The translations under genes and the position numbers were made by a program. Positions 18,801-24,634 of a stretch of DNA of 64,000 nucleotides are shown in pieces. The number at the start of each line of letters is the position of its first letter. Position 1 is the stretch's first letter. This DNA is from Bacteroidaceae bacterium (GTDB lineage: Bacteria > Bacteroidota > Bacteroidia > Bacteroidales > Bacteroidaceae): the NCBI GenBank assembly GCA_017935785.1, contig JAGBGU010000042.1, positions 41,632 through 105,631 of the forward strand. The letters run 5' to 3'. Below the pieces are notes generated by a model that saw nothing but the letters and a program-made list of their open reading frames with translations, ran no database searches and was not told where the DNA came from.

Positions 18801-19314
18801 TGTGTACAACAAGGCTAACCGCAAGGTATTCTGCTACATCAATGGTGTCAATGCAGCCGAAGGTGCAGCCGAAGGCGTGCTCCACTTCCCCGACAACGCA
18901 GAACACCAGTGGATTGGTATCGGAGCTGACGCAGGCGTTCAGTCTGGTGCAAACTTCGAAATCATCAACGCCCGTATCTACAACGAGCCTATCTCTGCCG
19001 ACATGGCCAAGGCTCTCTACTGGAAGCAGAACGGTCGTGACTTCTACACCGGCGACAAGAAGAGCAACATCTCATTCTATGACGGTAGCAACTTCGCAGC
19101 TCTGCAGCAGGTTGTTGTTGACTGGGGCAAGCCCTGGCAGTGTGACATGGCTGAAGGCAGCTATCCCACATTCGACGGCACTCTGGCTGACGGTATCCAA
19201 GGCGTAGAAAGCAACGCAGTTAAGGGCAAGATCTTCAACATCAATGGTATCCAGGTAGAAAAGACCACTAAGGGTCTCTACATCATCGATGGCAAGAAGA
19301 TTATGGTTAAGTAA
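12856..19314 (+). CDS. Giant secreted multidomain protein with GLUG-like repeats and C-terminal sorting tail
   Basis: 2152 residues. A signal peptide covers residues 1-27. A beta-rich N-terminal domain runs to about 175. Four related modules follow at about 178-455, 499-795, 1296-1575 and 1583-1840. Each opens with a 'VNTPEQL'-like strand, then DLDM/DGxGHxI, then Gly-rich turns like GGITGWCSG, VGGIAGRV, GGIIGG (GLUG type); modules 1-3 close with 'W-QNLDEGDAYPSLD'-type segments. Between modules 2 and 3 lie helical linkers around a beta-sandwich at about 957-1160. A LamG/concanavalin-like domain (YYHMVGVYNKANRKVFCYING) spans about 1855-2060. The last 36 residues (GKIFNINGIQVE, KGLYIIDGKKI) resemble the tails of exported Bacteroidales proteins. 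It is probably a surface adhesin or glycan-binding protein; no catalytic site was recognised. Confidence 0.88.
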   Translation: MRQKNFFSLYSVIAAMFAFLFSGNVLAHENADILGLNPGYLNSATVEQNDDGSWTIATTGSEPYVATSGLSRDLTEAETSLTFEYQASADCPLEFFFSTKVGNNYATGYSYNLGNAPKTSEWKRVTIDITKARQEWGWGLAGHTLRVDAGVAEGMTFQIRDLHACTDAPMDPLEGYTIQDGAIQINSQEDFDKWIAGFSKFLTKAQIPHTNVCLNTDVAITSTTGSVIPQFNAVLDGKGHKLTIDMSYTLASGESVEVGHAPISLLYGTVKNLVVDGTISGNSKYLASVAKDCHNGSVIENVVSYVNIVSEISGDGTHGGINGRNEGSATFRNVMFAGTISGGATTSCGGITGWCSGKSSYEGVLMIGAITVDPTNCNTITRNQGNAIIKNVYASEHINETPAGVTIFTPEQLASGEVCFGLNGDQRTISWYQTLGEDDVPTLDSTHKQVYSDGEYNCDGTLISETATYSNEGSVNIPDHEWNDFGTCDNCGQGKPGFIEQNADGYFLVNTPEQLVYMSSYATNNPTAKILITQDLDMAEVTEYYKPIRGAYAGIFDGGGHTISNLIINNVPNETTGEGATTVNDQALIGLAGGCTVKNLTLDATCSIMGGGYSAGFVGETTGSVTITMENLFMHGNVRAEGPNGAGIYGCNMSSTATIVMTNCGVTGNIVGNNEAGALSGWFGVGKATVTNCWFTGTIEGCDNTTSAVICRPAGDSDVAFTNCWSYLGDRTNIGKLDSEDAASNGELTWKLNKSSFVNPTWFQNLDEGDAYPSLDKSRGIVYQTTDGYATVIESDAESFGKFMKGLQDVGLAYIESEDAQNYANVNLLAEYVELVNAYSTTTDMATITEAYNAERAKYNEVTASVTAYKNYEATVNDILNTLETRDDFSGDDRDFLEGIYLGENAAPGEYEAAPNGTYEYIMETRTLTTKEVNAEIEYVKELLRIAVANGYTPGTEITNMLVNANFAEGFTGWKGTVFTGHGASPTEGSTMHAAEIWSTTNHDMYQEIVAAKSGIYELQIRGGYRAYNDAMSPQLSPYIYMNGNANYLQSVLDGAIPADEAEDGVNCNLTGGVNDLPILNEEGDTIAWAMHGVISLNKAFEAGRHDNRLVLLAQEGDTIRLGVKHTFFNGGTNDWVGIGDIHLTYHGEMEDSEEAIDRALESMLARANSLQGIQFASDDTYTKYPNYSKTIQDRLAAAIEKGNGAADVATKYEVIEELSAVFKEAIESKMAYKHYFAEVEKVVDYAYLAYEMDEVKYKELAAAAAAIQEEGFIAYENGSLSTEEANECAIAKTVPVYPTIDENGTYHVANTAQMAYVTNIIKNENNAINVALDGDVYFNTSMMMTDFYGDLDGQDHTITVNIERTADNAAIFENIRGSEIKNLIVRGSIVTPNKYAAAIAAHAHDACKIYRVQSWVDIQGNIAGDGTHAGIIGVNESGTLDLSYSMFAGTMSGTAANNGGLVGWGSATVDAKNCLIIANITTSPESSNIIARNSVTAKDCYFVTPYGGTPAGAYQITEDQLANGYVTYMLNSGKTRKDVVWRQNLDGSDVIPTLDPTHKVVYMTADSTYTNDIQNEIEKYEGTESDPYIINTPQDMALLRRFMLPGRVNYVKLGADIDMAEITSWTPLNMDGDKADGRNYQNIIDFDGQGHVISNFSCTDPNTSYNSFFGILNGNVRNVGFKNAVVASEKTGTGILGGYIGHNDFQNADATKAVSKIENVWVSGQLTGSKDYIGGFFGTVAGPTVVKNCYSNIEIISDAPYVGGIAGRVRDQFHVDQAYAAGSITTTSEENVVGGIIGGAQQAVTEPGYYNNIVVWNNQDQNFGPTVEAKEVTYPVADLLDVVFNADGTATDISPAQQEIQVIGEPKVAYSEKFGQNVFFSEANGNTPVSYLKIDYSENQELKDALTDGYTIETTIAIRDKAIPGLIKPFCATESGGFGFEITAAGQMKHINHTDIDGTKAYRYANTSVYAKMDTYYHMVGVYNKANRKVFCYINGVNAAEGAAEGVLHFPDNAEHQWIGIGADAGVQSGANFEIINARIYNEPISADMAKALYWKQNGRDFYTGDKKSNISFYDGSNFAALQQVVVDWGKPWQCDMAEGSYPTFDGTLADGIQGVESNAVKGKIFNINGIQVEKTTKGLYIIDGKKIMVK

Positions 19315-19340
19315 TTAACAATCCCAATCTTAATAATTAT

Positions 19341-19372
19341 CCCCCGGGCCAAACCCGGGGGATTTTATTTTT
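19341..19372 (+). terminator. Terminator of the giant gene
   Basis: Stem CCCCCGGG/CCCGGGGG with a 5-nt loop, then a T-rich run. Confidence 0.9.
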
Positions 19373-19389
19373 AGACTTTCCTGGATGAA

Positions 19390-19434
19390 CTAGAATTTCT
19401 AGTTTTTCTAGTTTTTCTAGAAATTCTAGAGTTC
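19390..19434. repeat. CTAG array: five units with exact 9-bp period
   Basis: CTAG occurs at 19390, 19399, 19408, 19417 and 19426. The five bases between copies are A/T-rich and vary (AATTT, TTTTT, TTTTT, AAATT, AGTTC). It lies between the terminator of the giant gene and the terminator of the convergent tRNA gene. A second array of the same design is at 21677. Confidence 0.85.
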
Positions 19435-19455
19435 TATAAAGGAAGCAAGCTATAT

Positions 19456-19484
19456 AAAACAAAAAGCCGCCAGAGGGCGGCTTT
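19456..19484 (-). terminator. Terminator of tRNA-Gly
   Basis: On the minus strand, stem AAAGCCGCC/GGCGGCTTT with a 4-nt loop followed by a T-rich tail. Confidence 0.8.
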
Positions 19485-19485
19485 G

Positions 19486-19558
19486 AGCGACAGGCGAGAC
19501 TCGAACTCGTGACCCTCGGCTTGGGAAGCCGATGCTCTACCAACTGAGCTACTATCGC
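19486..19558 (-). tRNA. tRNA-Gly (anticodon CCC)
   Basis: The minus strand folds into a cloverleaf. The acceptor stem is GCGATAG/CTGTCGC with one T-G pair, the D arm GCTCAGTTGGTAGAGC, the anticodon arm TCGGC-TTCCCAA-GCCGA with anticodon CCC, and the T loop TTCGAGT, with discriminator T as usual for glycine. The first T-stem pair is A-C. It reads GGG codons. CCA is not encoded. Confidence 0.93.
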
Positions 19559-19684
19559 AATGATTATCCTTAAATTCTTATGCAAAGTTAGCCATTTTCG
19601 GTATGATATGCAAAAAATACTTAAAAAAAGGTATTTCTACGACAAATAATTTTTGAAATAGTTGCAAATATCAGATAAAGTAAG

Positions 19685-19692
19685 TACTTTTG
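19685..19692 (+). promoter_or_regulatory. -7 promoter element of perR
   Basis: TACTTTTG matches TAnnTTTG; a GTTGCA about 20 bp upstream could serve as -33. Start of transcription falls inside the operator at 19695. Confidence 0.65.
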
Positions 19693-19694
19693 CA

Positions 19695-19709
19695 TTGTAA
19701 TCATTACAG
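19695..19709. promoter_or_regulatory. PerR box (operator) overlapping the perR start of transcription
   Basis: TTGTAATCATTACAG is a 7-1-7 inverted repeat that fits the PerR box pattern TTATAATNATTATAA at most positions. It begins 3 bp after the -7 element and ends 11 bp before the perR ATG, a position where bound repressor would block initiation. Confidence 0.75.
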
Positions 19710-19719
19710 CAAGAAGGTT

Positions 19720-20142
19720 ATGACAGAACAAGAGGTAACAAGCATACTGAAGAACAAAGGGATATGCCCCACCCGCCCAAGAGTGGCCATACTGAAATAT
19801 GTGTACGAACACTTCACGCATCCCACAGTAGATGAGGTTTACACCCAACTGGCTCCGGAGATATCCACGCTCAGCAAGACAACAGTGTATAACACGCTGC
19901 GCATGTACGCGGAAATGGGTTTGTGCAGTATGCTGACCATTAACGAGCGCCAGCTGGTATTTGACGGGAATTACAAGCCGCACGCTCACTTCATGTGCAA
20001 GACCTGCGGAAGAGTGTATGACGTGCCCAATGCAGACGAAATAATGCAGAACTTCAGCATTCCCGGACACCAGGCCGATGAAATGCACCTCTACTATAAA
20101 GGCACCTGCCAAAGCTGCCTGCTTAAACAAGAAAGAATTTAA
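19720..20142 (+). CDS. perR: Peroxide-sensing repressor PerR (Fur family)
   Basis: 140 residues. The N-terminal winged helix includes PTVDEVYTQLAPEISTLSKTTVYNTLRMYAEMG, where LSKTTVYNTL is the recognition helix. The C-terminal half has two CxxC pairs (CKTC and CQSC) for structural zinc and the His-rich KPHAHF. After the first CxxC the sequence reads CGRVYDV, placing Asp where Bacillus PerR has the Asp of its Fe/Mn sensing site and Fur has Glu. That, the PerR box in front, and the rubrerythrin gene behind favour PerR over Fur. The start at 19720 is preferred to 19690 because the upstream ATG lies in the promoter. It is cotranscribed with the rubrerythrin 53 nt downstream. Confidence 0.88.
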   Translation: MTEQEVTSILKNKGICPTRPRVAILKYVYEHFTHPTVDEVYTQLAPEISTLSKTTVYNTLRMYAEMGLCSMLTINERQLVFDGNYKPHAHFMCKTCGRVYDVPNADEIMQNFSIPGHQADEMHLYYKGTCQSCLLKQERI

Positions 20143-20195
20143 CATCAAAACAGAGAATAATAACAATCAAGTAAAACATTTAAAATTATAAGACT

Positions 20196-20744
20196 ATGAC
20201 AAAGAAATATGTATGCACCGTATGTGGTTATATTCATGAAGGTAATGAAGCTCCTCAGGCTTGCCCCTTGTGCAAGGCTCCCACAGAGAAGTTCAAGGAA
20301 ATGAAGGACGAGAAGCTGAACTTTGTATGCGAACATGAAATCGGCGTGGCAAAGGGCTGTCCCGAAGAAATTATGGCAGGACTTAAGGCCAACTTTGAAG
20401 GCGAGTGCATGGAAGTGGGCATGTATCTGGCAATGGCCCGCCAGGCACACCGCGAGGGTTATCCCGAAATTGGCGAGGCTTTCCGCCGCTATGCGCTTGA
20501 AGAGGCTGAACACGCTGCTAAGTTCTGTGAGCTGATCGGCGACATGGTATGGGACACCAAGACCAATCTGCAAAAGCGTGCTGAAGCAGAATGCGGCGCA
20601 ACCGCAGGTAAGTTTGACATTGCCAAGGCTGCAAAGGAACTGAATCTGGATGCCATCCACGATACCGTACACGAAATGGCAAAAGACGAGGCCCGTCACG
20701 GAAAAGGCTTCATCGGACTGCTGGAAAGATATTTTGGTGAGTAA
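20196..20744 (+). CDS. Reverse rubrerythrin (NADH-dependent peroxidase type)
   Basis: 182 residues. A rubredoxin-like domain comes first (C7-x-x-C10 and C23-x-x-C26), followed by a ferritin-like four-helix domain with iron ligands in [27 protein letters not shown] and [11 protein letters not shown]. This rubredoxin-first order is the 'reverse rubrerythrin' architecture. These proteins reduce hydrogen peroxide with electrons from NADH via a reductase and protect anaerobes on air exposure. It is the second gene of the perR operon, so PerR should repress it and peroxide should induce it. Confidence 0.92.
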   Translation: MTKKYVCTVCGYIHEGNEAPQACPLCKAPTEKFKEMKDEKLNFVCEHEIGVAKGCPEEIMAGLKANFEGECMEVGMYLAMARQAHREGYPEIGEAFRRYALEEAEHAAKFCELIGDMVWDTKTNLQKRAEAECGATAGKFDIAKAAKELNLDAIHDTVHEMAKDEARHGKGFIGLLERYFGE

Positions 20745-20766
20745 TCACTTCTTTTCATGATGATGA

Positions 20767-20796
20767 GAAAGTCCACTCTGCAAAGGGTGGGCTTTC
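20767..20796 (+). terminator. Hairpin between rubrerythrin and the hydrolase gene
   Basis: GAAAGTCCACTCT pairs with AGGGTGGGCTTTC (two G-T pairs) around a 4-nt loop. No T-run follows, so it may be a processing site or weak attenuator. Confidence 0.5.
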
Positions 20797-20814
20797 GATG
20801 TTTACAGAAAACGC

Positions 20815-21633
20815 ATGCGGAACAGATACACATTATTTATATTATACACGCTGATACTGCTTTCATGCGGAGTTTCCATAAAAGCACAGAAACTTACCGC
20901 ACAAAGGGGCGAGGTGGCATCGAGCTACAGCTTCTGGTTTTATAATCCACAGGTGATACCTGATGAGAACGCGCACTACCCGTTACTGATATTCCTGCAC
21001 GGTGCAAGTCTGTGCGGAAGGAATCTGGAAAAGGTAAAGCGCTATGGTCCCATCAGCGCTCTTGCCAAAGGAAGGTGTATTGACAGCTATATCGTTGCGC
21101 CCCAGAATCCGGGCGGAGCATGGAACCCAGAAAAGATAATGAGGATTGTGGAATGGGCAAGCGCATGCTATGCAGTTGACACCACCAGAATCTACGTATA
21201 TGGGATGAGTCTGGGCGGATATGGTACGATTGACTTTGCCGCCACATATCCAGAACGCGTTGCAGCCGCGATGGCCATCTGTGGCGGCGGGAGCGTAAAG
21301 GAATTGGATAGGCTTTCAGCAGTTCCGCTGTGGATTATCCATGGTACAGCGGACAAAGCGGTTGCCATTAAGGAATCAGACCGCGTAGCAAAGGCGATAA
21401 AGGACAGCGGCGATGATTCCCGGCTTATATATACACGGCTAAAAGGTGTAGATCACGGAAGACCCGGCCGTATCTTCTATATGCTGCAAACGTATGACTG
21501 GCTGTTCAGCCATTCCATAAAGGACGAGGGCAGACCCGTTTGCCGCGATTTTGAACTTACCGTCCCCATGCTTAACACTGCCTATCAGGATTTGGGCACA
21601 AACGAGGATTATCTGCACAACTCTTTTGAATAG
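20815..21633 (+). CDS. Secreted alpha/beta hydrolase (esterase/peptidase-like)
   Basis: 272 residues. The N-terminus (MRNRYTLFILYTLILLSCG) is an export signal; LLSC could be a lipobox. The fold shows LIFLHGASLCGRN for the oxyanion region, the nucleophile elbow GMSLGG (Ser), PLWIIHGTADKAV carrying the likely Asp, and GVDHG with the catalytic His. The segment WNPEKIMRIVEWASACYAVD resembles the phospholipase/carboxylesterase and feruloyl-esterase-like branch. Substrate unknown. It starts 70 nt after the rubrerythrin stop and may share its transcript, although a hairpin lies between. Confidence 0.82.
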   Translation: MRNRYTLFILYTLILLSCGVSIKAQKLTAQRGEVASSYSFWFYNPQVIPDENAHYPLLIFLHGASLCGRNLEKVKRYGPISALAKGRCIDSYIVAPQNPGGAWNPEKIMRIVEWASACYAVDTTRIYVYGMSLGGYGTIDFAATYPERVAAAMAICGGGSVKELDRLSAVPLWIIHGTADKAVAIKESDRVAKAIKDSGDDSRLIYTRLKGVDHGRPGRIFYMLQTYDWLFSHSIKDEGRPVCRDFELTVPMLNTAYQDLGTNEDYLHNSFE

Positions 21634-21663
21634 CATAAAAGCCGGCATTTGCCGGCTTTTATG
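21634..21663. terminator. Bidirectional terminator between convergent genes
   Basis: CATAAAAGCCGGC pairs with GCCGGCTTTTATG around a 4-nt loop; A- and T-runs at the two ends suit termination in either direction. Confidence 0.85.
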
Positions 21664-21676
21664 ATTATTAGATAAG

Positions 21677-21721
21677 CTAGATTATCTAGAGATTCTAGAA
21701 GTTCTAGATATACTAGACAAT
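21677..21721. repeat. CTAG array: second set of five units with exact 9-bp period
   Basis: CTAG occurs at 21677, 21686, 21695, 21704 and 21713, with A/T-rich five-base spacers (ATTAT, AGATT, AAGTT, ATATA, ACAAT). It ends 10 bp before the stop codon of the convergent GGGtGRT gene. Same period and copy number as the array at 19390. Confidence 0.85.
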
Positions 21722-21731
21722 CTATAAAATA

Positions 21732-22751
21732 TTACTTGTGATTGAGAGCGAGGTCTACGTTAACGGCACAAGCCACAGAGCAACCTACCATGGGGTTGTT
21801 ACCAATACCCAGGAAGCCCATCATCTCTACGTGAGCGGGAACTGATGAAGAACCTGCAAACTGAGCGTCTGAGTGCATACGGCCCAGGGTGTCGGTCATA
21901 CCGTATGAAGCGGGACCTGCAGCCATGTTGTCGGGATGCAGAGTACGTCCGGTACCACCACCAGAAGCTACGCTGAAATAGGGCTTGCCTGCACGAACGC
22001 GCTCTTTCTTATAAGTACCTGCAACGGGGTGCTGGAAACGAGTGGGGTTTGTAGAGTTACCTGTAATGGAAACATCTACGTCTTCCTTCCAAAGTACAGC
22101 CACACCTTCGCGTACGTCATCGGCGCCATAGCAGTTTACAGCGGCACGGGGACCCTTGCTGTAGGGAGTCTCGTTAACCACCTTCAGTTCACCGGTGTAG
22201 TAGTCAAACTCGGTCTGAACATATGTAAATCCGTTGATACGAGAGATGATGAGGGCAGCGTCCTTACCCAAACCGCACAGAATACAGCGCAGAGGCTTGT
22301 CTGCTGGTCTTGACTTGTTTGCCATCTGGGCAATCTTGATAGCGCCTTCAGCGGCAGCAAAAGACTCGTGTCCGGCCAAGAAAGCGAAACACTTGGTCTC
22401 GGGAGAAAGCAGACGGGCAGCCAGCTCGCCATGGCCGATACCAACCTTACGGTCATCAGCTACAGAGCCGGGGATACAGAAAGCCTGCAAACCTTCGCCG
22501 ATATATTCGGCAGCCTTAACAGCGTTTTCAGCCTTTTCCTTCAATGCAATGGCAGTACCTACAACGTAAGCCCACTTTGCATTCTCAAAGCAGATCATCT
22601 GAGTTTCCTCGCAAGTCATGTAGGGATCAAGACCTGCATCCTCGCAAATCTGGTTGGCTTCCTCGATTGAAGAAATACCGTGAGCGTTCAAGCAAGCGAG
22701 AATCTGCTTGATACGACGGTCCTGAGATTCGAATTTTACTTCTCTAATCAT
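21732..22751 (-). CDS. GGGtGRT protein (function unknown)
   Basis: 339 residues. The name motif is visible as VASGGGTGRTLHPDNMAAG in the C-terminal half. Other conserved-looking parts are an N-terminal Cys cluster (CEDAGLDPYMTCEETQMIC), the Gly/Ala-rich segment IKIAQMANKSRPADK, and AGSSSVPAHVEMMGFLG near the end. No enzymatic activity is established for the family. It follows the NifU-like scaffold gene by 18 nt on the same strand, a pairing that is itself characteristic of the family. The context suggests iron-sulfur or redox work, but that is inference. Confidence 0.85.
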   Translation of the reverse strand: MIREVKFESQDRRIKQILACLNAHGISSIEEANQICEDAGLDPYMTCEETQMICFENAKWAYVVGTAIALKEKAENAVKAAEYIGEGLQAFCIPGSVADDRKVGIGHGELAARLLSPETKCFAFLAGHESFAAAEGAIKIAQMANKSRPADKPLRCILCGLGKDAALIISRINGFTYVQTEFDYYTGELKVVNETPYSKGPRAAVNCYGADDVREGVAVLWKEDVDVSITGNSTNPTRFQHPVAGTYKKERVRAGKPYFSVASGGGTGRTLHPDNMAAGPASYGMTDTLGRMHSDAQFAGSSSVPAHVEMMGFLGIGNNPMVGCSVACAVNVDLALNHK

Positions 22752-22769
22752 AATAGCAGTCCTCCTTAA

Positions 22770-23471
22770 TTATTCGTGACGTGGATCAATTGACTTAACG
22801 GCTCCATCCTCTTCCTTGGTACGGCCGTAAGTACCTGTAACACTCTTCAAAGCCTCGTCGGCGGGTACACCCTTCTTAATGGCATCCATGAACTTGCCCA
22901 TGTGAACAAACTCATAACCGCAAACCTGGTCGTTCTCATCCAGGAACATCTTGGTGATGTAACCCTCGGTCAGCTGCAGGTAGCGGGTTCCCTTAACCTT
23001 TGTACCATAAAGTGTACCGGTCTGGGAAATCAGTCCCTTACCCAGGTCTTCAAGACCAGCACCTACCATCAGGCCACCTTCTGAGAAAGCAGACTGTGTG
23101 CGTCCGTATACGATTTGCAGGAAAAGCTCGCGCATTGCAGTATTGATTGCATCGCATACAAGGTCGGTATTAAGAGCCTCGAGGATAGTTTTTCCGGGAA
23201 GGATTTCTGATGCCATGGCAGCAGAGTGGGTCATACCAGAGCAACCGATAGTCTCAACCAGACACTCTTCAATAATACCTTCCTTAACATTCAAGGTCAG
23301 CTTGCAGGCACCCTGCTGGGGGGCACACCAGCCCACACCGTGGGTCAGACCGCTGATGTCCTTGATTTCTTTTGCCTTAATCCACTTTCCTTCTTCAGGA
23401 ATGGGGGCAGGACCATGGTTGGGGCCTTTGGCCACACAACACATGTTCTGTACTTCATGAGAATAAACCAT
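22770..23471 (-). CDS. Iron-sulfur scaffold-like protein (NifU/IscU-type), partner of GGGtGRT
   Basis: 233 residues. The region WCAPQQGACKLTLNVKEG...VETIGCSGMTHSAAMASEIL follows the IscU/NifU N-terminal pattern, keeping the first (GAC) and second (GCSG) cluster-binding cysteines. The third Cys of IscU has no clear counterpart (a Cys is in NTDLVCD, offset). A second half (GGLMVGAGLEDLGKG, DENDQVCGYEFVHMGKFMDA) is peculiar to this subfamily. The start at 23471 is chosen because the longer frame to 23567 would cross the promoter at 23527. Cotranscribed with the GGGtGRT gene. Confidence 0.85.
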   Translation of the reverse strand: MVYSHEVQNMCCVAKGPNHGPAPIPEEGKWIKAKEIKDISGLTHGVGWCAPQQGACKLTLNVKEGIIEECLVETIGCSGMTHSAAMASEILPGKTILEALNTDLVCDAINTAMRELFLQIVYGRTQSAFSEGGLMVGAGLEDLGKGLISQTGTLYGTKVKGTRYLQLTEGYITKMFLDENDQVCGYEFVHMGKFMDAIKKGVPADEALKSVTGTYGRTKEEDGAVKSIDPRHE

Positions 23472-23526
23472 ACTTTTACTTATGTTTAATGTTTTAAGTA
23501 TATAATGTGATAAACATTTCGCTATG

Positions 23527-23534
23527 CAAAAATA
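23527..23534 (-). promoter_or_regulatory. -7 promoter element of the scaffold/GGGtGRT operon
   Basis: TATTTTTGCA on the minus strand fits TAnnTTTG, about 55 nt upstream of the ATG at 23471. Confidence 0.55.
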
Positions 23535-23607
23535 AACAAATTTGAGTATTCCACCTAATATTTTCAATCATTTTTTCCTTCGCCATGTAAAATTCAACGA
23601 AATTTCA

Positions 23608-23615
23608 TAACTTTG
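23608..23615 (+). promoter_or_regulatory. -7 promoter element of the DMP19-like gene
   Basis: TAACTTTGCA matches the consensus 20 nt upstream of the ATG at 23636. Confidence 0.65.
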
Positions 23616-23635
23616 CATCTCTATAAGGTAACATT

Positions 23636-24139
23636 ATGACAATACGTATTCCCGAAAGCGAAATCATCCGTGCCGCAAACGAAGGCATGGACGCATTTAT
23701 ACAGGTTTTTAACGACGCCATCATGGAGGCTATAGGCGGAGAGCTGAACGAGACCACCATGCAGGAACTTAACGGAGAGCAGATAACGCTGCTTGCCTAT
23801 ATCATACTGCGCAACGAAGTTATGGACGGCGGCTTTGTACAACTCATCCACAACGGATACGGAGGCTTCATCTTTCTGAATCCCTTTGCCAAGGCCATGC
23901 GGCTTTGGGGAGCACACGACTTCAGCAAACTTGTCTATAAAGGCAGAAAACTCTTTGAAAAATACGGCGAAGAACTGACCAAGGAATGCAGCGACGAGGA
24001 ATTTATGGCCTTGTTTGAACAATACCCCGAGTTTGACGTGCTGGACGACGAGTTTGTAGAATGCGAGGAAGAAGTGACCGAGATTATTGCAAGATATGTG
24101 GACGAGCATATTGAACAGTTTGCTGAAATTGTAAAATAA
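23636..24139 (+). CDS. DMP19 family protein (DUF4375)
   Basis: 167 residues, markedly acidic towards the C-terminus ([31 protein letters not shown]). The pattern [33 protein letters not shown] is the core of DUF4375/DMP19, all-helical proteins. The named member DMP19 of Neisseria mimics DNA and antagonises a repressor, but most homologues are untested, so DNA mimicry here is only a possibility. The smpB gene starts 2 nt after the stop codon, so the two are cotranscribed. Confidence 0.8.
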   Translation: MTIRIPESEIIRAANEGMDAFIQVFNDAIMEAIGGELNETTMQELNGEQITLLAYIILRNEVMDGGFVQLIHNGYGGFIFLNPFAKAMRLWGAHDFSKLVYKGRKLFEKYGEELTKECSDEEFMALFEQYPEFDVLDDEFVECEEEVTEIIARYVDEHIEQFAEIVK

Positions 24140-24141
24140 CC

Positions 24142-24615
24142 ATGGCAAAGAAGACTACTTTCCAAAGTAAGATTAACATAAAGAACAAGCGGGCAGAACA
24201 TGACTTCCTGCTTTTTGACAAATATACGGCCGGACTGGTACTGACCGGAACGGAGATAAAAAGCATACGCGAAGGAAAAGCAAGCCTGGTGGACACCTAT
24301 TGCTATGTACACCATGGCGAGGTATGGGTAAAGAACATGTATATCGCCCACTATCAGCAAGGCTCGTACAACAACCATGTGGAACGGCGCGACCGCAAAC
24401 TGCTGCTTCAGTCACGGGAAATAAGGAAGATACAGCAGACCGTAAAACAACCCGGTTTCAGTATAGTGCCTACCCTTCTCCACCTCAGCGAAAAAGGGCT
24501 GGCCAAGCTGGACATACATATTGCCCGAGGCAAAAAAGAATACGACAAGCGTGAGACGCTGAAAGAAAAGGAAGACCGCAGAGATATGTCAAGAGCCTTT
24601 AAGAAGGCATTCTGA
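24142..24615 (+). CDS. smpB: SsrA-binding protein SmpB
   Basis: 157 residues, normal length. [35 protein letters not shown] matches the oligonucleotide-binding beta barrel, and the basic C-terminal tail with [20 protein letters not shown] is the part that enters the decoding centre. SmpB delivers tmRNA to stalled ribosomes in trans-translation. It lies between the DMP19-like gene and metH, and the intervals suggest one transcript. The tmRNA gene itself is not in this window. Confidence 0.95.
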   Translation: MAKKTTFQSKINIKNKRAEHDFLLFDKYTAGLVLTGTEIKSIREGKASLVDTYCYVHHGEVWVKNMYIAHYQQGSYNNHVERRDRKLLLQSREIRKIQQTVKQPGFSIVPTLLHLSEKGLAKLDIHIARGKKEYDKRETLKEKEDRRDMSRAFKKAF

Positions 24616-24634
24616 CGCTTAGCATGATACAGCA

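Noticed and set aside
15448..18906. Several long frames antisense to the giant gene
   Set aside because: They mirror the repetitive codon use of the sense gene and have Val/Cys-rich, featureless translations.
19486..19558. tRNA-Gly as integration site of a mobile island
   Set aside because: No integrase gene or direct repeat of the tRNA 3' end was found nearby.
24616..24634. Cobalamin riboswitch before metH
   Set aside because: Only 19 nt separate smpB and metH, far too short for the element.
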